Below are positions 55,837 to 62,414 of a stretch of DNA of 64,000 nucleotides, one piece after another (the first letter of the stretch is position 1; each line of letters begins with the position of its first letter). Source of the stretch: Hydrogenimonas urashimensis (GTDB lineage Bacteria; Campylobacterota; Campylobacteria; Campylobacterales; Hydrogenimonadaceae); the NCBI RefSeq assembly GCF_016593255.1, contig NZ_AP023212.1:2148001-2212000 (forward strand), written 5' to 3'. Made by a program: the position numbers and the translations under genes. Under the pieces are notes generated by a model that did not search any database, was not told the origin of the DNA, and saw only the letters and a program-made list of their open reading frames with translations.

Positions 55837-55845
55837 ATTATACCA
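55837..55845 (-). promoter_or_regulatory. Extended -10 promoter of mutY, predicting a leaderless mRNA
   Basis: Perfect TGGTATAAT on the minus strand; the hexamer ends exactly six bases before the ATG at 55830, placing +1 at the A of ATG. No Shine-Dalgarno sequence. Confidence 0.65.
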
Positions 55846-55883
55846 TCCGAATCGATTATCGGTCGCAGGAAAGGAACGGTTGT

Positions 55884-57944
55884 TTGAAACAGTGGAATTA
55901 CAGATACACAGACAGAGAGTCGTTTGAGGCCTACATCAAAGAAAAAGGAGTTGAAAAAAGCGATTCTTTGCTGATTCAAATCACCACGGGAGAAGCGGAT
56001 GCCGAACGCGTCGATACGATTCGCGACGAGATCCTGCGGGTGCTCCCCTTTGCGGTTATCATCGGCATGGGAAGCGCATTGCAGCTATGCGAGGGCGATT
56101 TTTCCCTCAAAGAAACGGTGCTGACGCTGACTCTGTTTGAAAAGAGCCATCTGTCCGAATGGAGTTTTGTGCTCCCTCCCGATGAAGAGTGTGATGCCGA
56201 CAGAGTGGCACAATTGCTCGCTTCGCATGTCACCGATGATACGAAGGGGATTCTTCTTTTTACCAACGCGGTCTCTGCGGATATCGAAAGCCTTTTCATC
56301 GCGTGCCGCTCCTATATCTCCATACCTGTTTTCGGCGGTCTCGCCAGCTCCTTTGATCCGGACAACCCCTCCCCGTTCGTCATCTCCACGGAGAAGGTCT
56401 TTTGTGAAGATGCGGCGGTTGCCGTTCTTTTGAAAGGGGAGGCACTTTCTATCCATTTCAGTCGACTCTTCGCATGGGAGTCCATTGGAAAAGAGTTTAC
56501 GGTGACACGGGCAGAAGGGCGCAGACTCTACGAACTTGATGGCAAGAACATCATGGATGTCTATTCGAAATATTTCGGCCCTCTGACGAGAGAGAGGCTT
56601 CTGTATCTCTCTTTGGCCCACCCCTTTATCCGCCATTCGAAGGAGTTCGGCGAAGTTTCCAGGGTTTTGCTCCAGTATGACGGTGAGTGCGGCATCTATA
56701 CGGGCAGGTTCGAAGAGGGGGAGAAGGTTCAAATCGGTTTTGGCAACTACAAAAAGATGGTCGACTGCACGGATCGAAGCCGGGAGCTTTTCAGCCAGAT
56801 ACCCATGGAAGCTTTCTGGGGATTTGCCTGTATCTCCTATATGCGGGGTTATACCGATCTTCTGAAAAAATCTCTGCTTCCCTACCGAAAAAATTTCCCG
56901 TCGATCCACTTTGCCATCACTTTCGGGGAGTTTGGATGGATCGATGGGATCAATTCGTTCATGAACAATACCATCGTCAGGGTCTCACTCAGCGAAGATC
57001 CCGAAGCACGCTTCGTCATTGAGGATGTGGATATTGACCTGGATGAAAAGGACAGGCTGCTTGAGACGCTCTCTACGCTGGTGACATCGAGCAGCCGTGA
57101 AATCATCGAATTGAACCGCTATCTGGAAGAGGAGGTAAAAAAACGGACACAGGAACTGGCGGATCTCAACGCTTCGCTGGCTAGGCGCATTGAACAGGAG
57201 GTTCAGCGAAACCGTGAGAAGGACAAGATGCTCTATCACCAGTCCAAACTGGCGGCGATGGGGGAGATGATCAACAATATCGCCCACCAGTGGCGCCAGC
57301 CTCTCAATATCATCGCGCTGGTGATGCAGGATCTTTCACTCAAATCGAAGTTGGGAAATCTCACGCCGGAGATGGTTGTACTGGCGGAAAAAAAGATCAA
57401 CGACACACTCAAGTATCTCTCCGATACGATTGACGATTTTCGAAGTTTCGCTTCGGAAAGAGAAGAGTCCTCGCGACCGGGACGGTTTGAAGCGGGAAAG
57501 ATGATAAAAGATGCCATACGGCTTATTTCGGTCGTTTTGGAGGATGTCCATATCCGGCTCAGGTTGGAACTTCCCGAAATCGATTGCGAAGTGAACGGTC
57601 GGGCAAACGATCTCAAGCAGGTGATTTTGAATCTTGTCTACAACGCCATCGATATTCTAAAAGAGAGAGAAATCGAAAATCCGGAAATCACCATCGGCAT
57701 GCGGTGTGACGGAAAAGTGATCCTTTATGTCCATGACAACGGGGGAGGCATCGAAAAAGAGTTGCTCGACAAGATTTTCGAACCCTATTTCACGACGAAA
57801 TACCAATCAAGAGGGAGCGGACTGGGTCTTTATATGTCCAAAATGATCGTCGAAAAACGCTTTAAAGGAGAGATCGAAGTGAAAAACTGTCCTGAAGGCG
57901 CCTGTTTCGAGATCAAAATACCGGTAGCGGCGGTCGTCGCATGA
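55884..57944 (+). CDS. Soluble FIST-domain sensor histidine kinase (copy 1)
   Basis: 686 residues, no membrane segment or signal peptide, so cytosolic. N-terminal FIST domain (about 1-220: DDTKGILLFTNAVSADIE, ISIPVFGGLASSFD) and FIST_C (about 225-385: GKEFTVTRAEGRRLYELDGKNIMDVY, AFWGFACISYMRGY). A coiled coil at about 395-445 leads to the kinase core: H-box MINNIAHQWRQPLN with phospho-His near residue 468, N-box LKQVILNLVYNAID near 577, G1 HDNGGGI near 616, F/G2 EPYFTTK and GSGLGLYMSKM. FIST domains are proposed to sense small molecules such as amino acids. TTG start with AAAGGA eight bases upstream. Overlaps copy 2 by ATGA. Confidence 0.92.
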   Translation: MKQWNYRYTDRESFEAYIKEKGVEKSDSLLIQITTGEADAERVDTIRDEILRVLPFAVIIGMGSALQLCEGDFSLKETVLTLTLFEKSHLSEWSFVLPPDEECDADRVAQLLASHVTDDTKGILLFTNAVSADIESLFIACRSYISIPVFGGLASSFDPDNPSPFVISTEKVFCEDAAVAVLLKGEALSIHFSRLFAWESIGKEFTVTRAEGRRLYELDGKNIMDVYSKYFGPLTRERLLYLSLAHPFIRHSKEFGEVSRVLLQYDGECGIYTGRFEEGEKVQIGFGNYKKMVDCTDRSRELFSQIPMEAFWGFACISYMRGYTDLLKKSLLPYRKNFPSIHFAITFGEFGWIDGINSFMNNTIVRVSLSEDPEARFVIEDVDIDLDEKDRLLETLSTLVTSSSREIIELNRYLEEEVKKRTQELADLNASLARRIEQEVQRNREKDKMLYHQSKLAAMGEMINNIAHQWRQPLNIIALVMQDLSLKSKLGNLTPEMVVLAEKKINDTLKYLSDTIDDFRSFASEREESSRPGRFEAGKMIKDAIRLISVVLEDVHIRLRLELPEIDCEVNGRANDLKQVILNLVYNAIDILKEREIENPEITIGMRCDGKVILYVHDNGGGIEKELLDKIFEPYFTTKYQSRGSGLGLYMSKMIVEKRFKGEIEVKNCPEGACFEIKIPVAAVVA
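57192..57334 (+). repeat. Near-identical segment shared with the second FIST kinase gene (copy 1)
   Basis: 143 bases covering the coiled-coil end and H-box. By my count they differ from 59246-59388 at two positions only, both silent, although the FIST domains of the two genes are widely diverged. A second shared block of 62 bases lies at 57393-57454. Confidence 0.85.
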
Positions 57945-59992
57945 AACAGTGGGCCCACGATTATGTCGACAAAGCGGGATTGGCGAAATTTGTCGCCGAG
58001 GAGGGCATCGGTTCTTACGATGTTCTGCTCGTGCAGGTCAACACGAGCGCGGTCGATCCCCAGCACATTGAAGAGGTCCGTTCTGCCATTACCCAGGTTC
58101 TGCCCAATGCCGTGATCGCCGGGGCGAGCAGCATGCTGCAGTTTGCCAGATCGAAACTGATGAAGCATCATATCGTTCTGGGTATCACGGCGTTTGAAAA
58201 AAGCAGACTGACACTTTTTGAATATATTTTCCCCACCCGGAAAGAGTGTGACTACACGGCTGTTGTTAGGAATCTGGAGGGGCTGCTGCAGGAGGATACC
58301 AAAGGGATACTGCTGCTGACCAATACCATCCATTTCGATATCGAAGCGCTGATAAAAGAGAGCAACAGATTTTTTCCGCACATTCCCATATTCGGGGGGA
58401 TCTCATCAAGCGATGAACCCTTCGACAATTTCATCATTTTCACACAGAACCGGATTTTTTCGGAAGAGGGGATTGTTGCCGTTTTGATGCACGGAAGCGC
58501 CCTTGATGTCTCGTGCAACTATTTTTTCGACTGGGAACCGATTGGACGGGAGTTTACGGTTACCCGTGCGGATGGACGGTATCTTTATGAACTGGACGGA
58601 GAGCGCATCATCGATGTCTATGAAAAATATTTCGGTCCGTTGGATACGAAAAAGCTCCTCAAGCTCGCTTTGGCCCATCCTCTTATCAAATACTCCAAAG
58701 AGTTCGGTCCCGTAGCCAGGGCACTTCTGGAAATCGACAACGAAAAAGGTCTCTTTACGGGCAAGTTTGTCGAAGGCGAAAAGGTTCAGATAGGCTTTGG
58801 CCATTACAAACGGATGATGAGCCGGTACGAAATCATTCCGGAAGTCTATCGGGATGTTCCTTCCCAGGCGCTCTGGTTTTATATATGCATCTCCTATCAG
58901 TACGGATATCTCGGGATTTTGAATGCATCCTCAACGTTCTACAAAGAGTGGGAAAAGATCTATGCGCTTTTGACTTTCGGGGAGTTCAGCCACAAAGCGG
59001 AACGGAACCGTTTTCTCAATTTCACGCTGACTAGAGTGGCATTGAGCGAGGAGAGCGACGCGAGAATCAAACTCAATCTGACGGAGGTCAAACACGATCC
59101 GAGGGATGAACTTCTAGCGACACTCTCGACACTGGTCGCTTCGAGCAGCAGTGAGATCATGGATCTCAACAGACATCTGGAAAAGGAGGTGGAAAAGCGG
59201 ACAAAGGAGCTGGCCGAACTCAACGCCTCTTTGGAGAAGCGCATCGAACAGGAGGTTCAGCGAAACCGCGAGAAGGACAAGATGCTCTATCACCAGTCCA
59301 AACTGGCGGCGATGGGAGAGATGATCAACAATATCGCCCACCAGTGGCGCCAGCCTCTCAATATCATCGCGCTGGTGATGCAGGATCTCTCCCTGAAGGC
59401 GCACATCGGCCATCTCTCCCCGTCGGCAATTGCCGTCGCCGAAAAGAAGATCAACGACACACTCAAATATCTCTCCGATACGATCGACGATTTTCGAAGT
59501 TTCGCTTCCGGCGGAGAGGCCTATACCCACCCGGGGACACTGGAGGTGTGCAAAACGGTGCGCGAAACCGTGCGACTGGTTTCGATCGTTCTCGAGGATG
59601 AAAAGATCGGTCTCAAACTCTCCCTGCAGGAAAAAGAGGTTGTCGTGAAGGGAAACCCCAACGATCTGAAACAGGTGCTTTTGAATCTCGTCTACAATGC
59701 CATCGACGTTCTCAAAGAACGACAGATAGAGGAGCCGGTCATCAAAATCGAGGTGAAAACCATCAAAAACAGGGTGGCGATCGTCGTGCGTGACAATGGC
59801 GGGGGGATCGATCCCCGGATCATCGACAAGATTTTCGAACCCTATTTCACGACAAAATACAAAGCTCGGGGCACGGGACTGGGGCTTTACATGTCAAAAA
59901 TGATCGTTGAAAAACGTCTGGGAGGAAAAATCAGCGCCCGCAACACACGAAGCGGGGCTGCATTCTGGATGGAGTTGCCGATCAGGGCTTGA
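57941..59992 (+). CDS. Soluble FIST-domain sensor histidine kinase (copy 2)
   Basis: 683 residues, a tandem paralogue of the preceding gene with the same layout: FIST (about 1-220: EDTKGILLLTNTIHFDIE, HIPIFGGISSSD), FIST_C (to about 385: GREFTVTRADGRYLYELDGERIIDVY), coiled coil, H-box MINNIAHQWRQPLN (His near 467), N-box LKQVLLNLVYNAIDV, G1 VRDNGGGI, and GTGLGLYMSKM. The sensor halves are clearly diverged while the kinase halves are almost the same, so the two probably read different ligands but act on the same regulator. ATGA overlap with copy 1. Its 3' end overlaps the convergent response regulator gene by 11 bases. Confidence 0.92.
   Translation: MKQWAHDYVDKAGLAKFVAEEGIGSYDVLLVQVNTSAVDPQHIEEVRSAITQVLPNAVIAGASSMLQFARSKLMKHHIVLGITAFEKSRLTLFEYIFPTRKECDYTAVVRNLEGLLQEDTKGILLLTNTIHFDIEALIKESNRFFPHIPIFGGISSSDEPFDNFIIFTQNRIFSEEGIVAVLMHGSALDVSCNYFFDWEPIGREFTVTRADGRYLYELDGERIIDVYEKYFGPLDTKKLLKLALAHPLIKYSKEFGPVARALLEIDNEKGLFTGKFVEGEKVQIGFGHYKRMMSRYEIIPEVYRDVPSQALWFYICISYQYGYLGILNASSTFYKEWEKIYALLTFGEFSHKAERNRFLNFTLTRVALSEESDARIKLNLTEVKHDPRDELLATLSTLVASSSSEIMDLNRHLEKEVEKRTKELAELNASLEKRIEQEVQRNREKDKMLYHQSKLAAMGEMINNIAHQWRQPLNIIALVMQDLSLKAHIGHLSPSAIAVAEKKINDTLKYLSDTIDDFRSFASGGEAYTHPGTLEVCKTVRETVRLVSIVLEDEKIGLKLSLQEKEVVVKGNPNDLKQVLLNLVYNAIDVLKERQIEEPVIKIEVKTIKNRVAIVVRDNGGGIDPRIIDKIFEPYFTTKYKARGTGLGLYMSKMIVEKRLGGKISARNTRSGAAFWMELPIRA
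59246..59388 (+). repeat. Near-identical segment shared with the first FIST kinase gene (copy 2)
   Basis: Partner of 57192-57334. A second shared block of 62 bases, with two differences, lies at 59447-59508. Confidence 0.85.
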
Positions 59993-60536
59993 TGTTGTAG
60001 AACGATTTCAGCGCGCGGATGATCATCGCGTTTTTGGAGATGCGCTCGGTTTTCGCATCGCTGTGGACGCGATCGTAAAGGTCCATCGGAAGCGTGATCG
60101 AGAAGGTCTTCGTTTCGATCTTTTTGCGTTTGGCGATTGTTTGGTTGATGTTTTTAAGCAGATCGATGATCTTGTTGGAGTCGATCGGCTTTTGTATGAA
60201 ACTGTCGACGCCGATCTTGATCGCTTCGGAGATCTTGCTCATATCGTTGCTGGCCGAAATGATCACGATGATCTGATCCGGATTGATTTCACGGATTTTC
60301 CTCGCAAGTTCCAACCCGTCCATGCCAGGCAGTATAATGTCGATGAAAATGACGTCGGGTTTTTTCTTTTTGTAAATTTCCAGAGCCTCTTCCGCGTTCA
60401 TTGCGGAATCGACCGAATTGAAGAAATTTCCGAAGGTTGAAACCATCAATTCGTTCGCCTCTTTCTCGTCTTCTACCACCAATGCATTCAGTTTTTTGGT
60501 TTCGTTGGCGATTTTGATAATGTCGTTGTCGATCAT
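59982..60536 (-). CDS. Response regulator: receiver domain with ribbon-helix-helix-like C-terminus
   Basis: 184 residues from the ATG at 60536 (AAGGAG seven bases upstream); a longer frame to 60605 crosses the promoter. Residues about 18-130 are a receiver domain: LVVEDEKEAN (acidic pair), VIFIDIILPGMDG (phospho-Asp), IISASND (Ser) and FIQKPID (Lys). After a short helical linker, the last 42 residues (KTFSITLPMDLYDRVHSDAK, then ISKNAMIIRALKSFYN) have the strand-helix-helix pattern of CopG/Arc DNA-binding domains. Usual outputs are winged helix, LuxR or Fis. It is transcribed toward the two FIST kinases and overlaps the second by 11 bases, so it is their likely partner. The DNA-binding role is inferred from the RHH pattern. 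Confidence 0.85.
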   Translation of the reverse strand: MIDNDIIKIANETKKLNALVVEDEKEANELMVSTFGNFFNSVDSAMNAEEALEIYKKKKPDVIFIDIILPGMDGLELARKIREINPDQIIVIISASNDMSKISEAIKIGVDSFIQKPIDSNKIIDLLKNINQTIAKRKKIETKTFSITLPMDLYDRVHSDAKTERISKNAMIIRALKSFYNIKP

Positions 60537-60566
60537 GTTGTTTCTCCTTGTGGTTGTTTTTTTGGA

Positions 60567-60575
60567 AGTATAACA
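60567..60575 (-). promoter_or_regulatory. Extended -10 promoter of the response regulator gene
   Basis: TGTTATACT on the minus strand, about 31 bases before the ATG at 60536. Confidence 0.5.
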
Positions 60576-60698
60576 GCAAAGAACAAAAAGAAAATTTAAC
60601 ATCATGAATTATGTTTGTCACAGAAATGTCACAGAAAATCAATGAATGAAGTTTGAAATGTAAAGTGCTGTATCCTGGGTTTTGGATGGAGGGGCGTG

Positions 60699-60720
60699 AA
60701 AAAAACGCCAACGTCGGGCG
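60699..60720 (-). terminator. Terminator of the four-tRNA operon
   Basis: On the minus strand CGCC-CGACGTT-GGCG is followed by seven T, 55 bases after tRNA-Asp. The stem is short but the T-run is good. Confidence 0.5.
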
Positions 60721-60774
60721 AAGCGGGTGGATATTTTTGATATGGAAATTTAGGGAAATTGTGTTTCGCAGTTA

Positions 60775-60851
60775 TGGCGCGGTGGACGGGACTCGAACCC
60801 GCGACCTCCGCCGTGACAGGGCGGCATTCTAACCAACTGAACTACCACCGC
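60775..60851 (-). tRNA. tRNA-Asp(GTC)
   Basis: Acceptor GCGGTGG/CCACCGC, discriminator G, encoded CCA. The anticodon loop CTGTCAC gives GTC. Last gene of the Lys-Glu-Val-Asp tRNA operon. Confidence 0.97.
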
Positions 60852-60879
60852 ACCGATAATATAAAATAAGGAAGAAAAG

Positions 60880-60955
60880 TGGTGGTCGCTAGTGGACTCG
60901 AACCACTGGCATCCACCTTGTAAGGGTGGCGCTCTACCAACTGAGCTAAGCGACC
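60880..60955 (-). tRNA. tRNA-Val(TAC)
   Basis: Acceptor GGTCGCT/AGCGACC, discriminator A, encoded CCA. Anticodon stem-loop CCACC-CTTACAA-GGTGG gives TAC. Third gene in the tRNA operon. Confidence 0.97.
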
Positions 60956-60965
60956 GTGAAATGTA

Positions 60966-61041
60966 TGGCGACCCCTAGAGGATTTGAACCTCTGTGTCCA
61001 CCTTGAAAAGATGGCATCCTTGGCCACTAGATGAAGGGGTC
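60966..61041 (-). tRNA. tRNA-Glu(TTC)
   Basis: Acceptor GACCCCT/AGGGGTC, discriminator G, encoded CCA. Anticodon stem-loop CCATC-TTTTCAA-GGTGG (one T-G pair) gives TTC. Second gene in the tRNA operon. Confidence 0.97.
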
Positions 61042-61063
61042 TTTTCGACCCTTACAACACAAG

Positions 61064-61139
<76 letters not shown>

Positions 61140-61173
61140 ATTTTCGCTGCATTCAGATGCAAACGTGAGCGAA

Positions 61174-61202
61174 ATTATAGAGAAAAAGATTGCCGATGTC
61201 AA
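61174..61202 (-). promoter_or_regulatory. Consensus sigma70 promoter of the tRNA operon
   Basis: TTGACA (61202-61197), exactly 17 bases, then TATAAT (61179-61174) on the minus strand, ending 34 bases before tRNA-Lys. This is the only promoter I found in the window with both consensus boxes at ideal spacing. It sits just after the cinA stop. Confidence 0.85.
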
Positions 61203-61214
61203 GAGAAAAAGGCG

Positions 61215-62306
61215 CTATCTCTCAAAAAGATCCTCCGAGGCGACCTGTATAAGCAATTTGTAGGCATAGAGCATACTCTGTTTCTGGATATAGTTGCGGT
61301 CGCCGTCGAAGAGGAGCTTTTCCACCACGGTATGGGAGTCGCTTTTAGCCCCGATGTAGACGGTTCCCACCGGTTTTTGGGGCGTTCCACCGCCCGGCCC
61401 CGCGATACCGCTGACGGCCAGTGCGTAGTCGGCGTGAGCGATCTCTTTTGCACCTGCTAGCATCTGTTCCACGCACTGCTCGCTGACGGCGCCGTAGGTT
61501 TCAAGTGCCTCCTTTTCGACTCCGAGCCATCCTGCTTTGAGTGTATTGGAGTAGGTGACGAGCGACCCTCTGAATATGGTGGAAGAACCCGGTTCGCTCG
61601 TCAGCTGCGCCGCGATCAGACCGCCCGTGCAGCTCTCGGCGAACGTCACCGTTTTGCCACGCTGGGAGAGCCGGTGGATGAGGTAGGCGAATATGTTTGT
61701 CGTCTCGATGACCCTGCCTTTGAGAAGCTGGTTGACGCTTTTGAGAAAATTTCCAAGCTGGCCATATCTTTTGCTGGTGCATTCGACCTGCTGCCATCCC
61801 GGTGTCAGTGTTGTCACCACGATATCGATCTCCTGGGTTCTGGCGAGAGGTTCAATAAGGACGGTGGCGCTCTCTTCATCCATGTTGAAGATATGGAGGG
61901 TTCCCTCCTTTTCACGGTGCTCCACAAGAAACATCGGCAGTGCCTCACCGGGTTCTGCCATCGTGACGTTGATGGTGCATCCGCCGTATTGGACCAGAAA
62001 ACTGTTGTCGTCGTAGATTTCGCTTTTGGAAGGAATCAGCATACTCTCTTTGAGTATGAGTGTGTCGTCGATCATTGTGGCGAGCAGCTTGCTGACGGGT
62101 GTGAAAGCGTTTTTGTTGGTAATAAGGATCAGGTTTCCGCCTCTATCGATCTGCTGCTGCAGAAGCGTGACGATATCGCTGCTCGTTTCGGGTATTTTCG
62201 TGATCTGCTCCAGAAAGCCAAGATGTTCCAGATCTCGTTCGATGTATTCCATGAAAGGGGGATTGAGATAGAGGTTCTGTCCGATGATGACGACACGGTT
62301 TTTCAT
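61215..62306 (-). CDS. CinA-family protein with nicotinamide-nucleotide amidase domain and divergent N-terminus
   Basis: 363 residues. The C-terminal 150 residues are a PncC-type amidase: VTFAESCTGGLIAAQLTSEPGSS with the catalytic Ser, GSLVTYSNTLKAGWLGV, and YALAVSGIAGPGGGTPQKPVGTVYIG. It deamidates NMN in the pyridine nucleotide cycle. The N-terminal 200 residues sit where CinA has its MoaB-like pyrophosphatase domain but lack the usual GDELL motif; they begin VVIIGQNLYLNPPFMEYIE, so that activity is doubtful. AAGGAG precedes the ATG, with a TATAAT box at 62350-62345. Divergent from ileS; tRNA genes follow. Confidence 0.85.
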   Translation of the reverse strand: MKNRVVIIGQNLYLNPPFMEYIERDLEHLGFLEQITKIPETSSDIVTLLQQQIDRGGNLILITNKNAFTPVSKLLATMIDDTLILKESMLIPSKSEIYDDNSFLVQYGGCTINVTMAEPGEALPMFLVEHREKEGTLHIFNMDEESATVLIEPLARTQEIDIVVTTLTPGWQQVECTSKRYGQLGNFLKSVNQLLKGRVIETTNIFAYLIHRLSQRGKTVTFAESCTGGLIAAQLTSEPGSSTIFRGSLVTYSNTLKAGWLGVEKEALETYGAVSEQCVEQMLAGAKEIAHADYALAVSGIAGPGGGTPQKPVGTVYIGAKSDSHTVVEKLLFDGDRNYIQKQSMLYAYKLLIQVASEDLFER

Positions 62307-62344
62307 AGGGTCCGATCTCTCCTTCTGCCTGCCTGTTTGGCTCT

Positions 62345-62350
62345 ATTATA
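62345..62350 (-). promoter_or_regulatory. -10 box of the CinA-family gene
   Basis: Perfect TATAAT on the minus strand, 38 bases before the ATG. Confidence 0.55.
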
Positions 62351-62382
62351 TCGAAATCAGCACATTTTAATTCCCTATTCAA

Positions 62383-62388
62383 TATAAT
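62383..62388 (+). promoter_or_regulatory. -10 box of ileS
   Basis: Perfect TATAAT, 26 bases before the ileS ATG. No T-box or attenuator-like structure fits in the short leader. Confidence 0.55.
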
Positions 62389-62414
62389 AATCCAATTTTT
62401 ATCCGGAGCGATGA

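Noticed and set aside
62307-62414. Attenuator or T-box for ileS
   Set aside because: The leader between the -10 box and the ATG is about 20 bases, too short for either.
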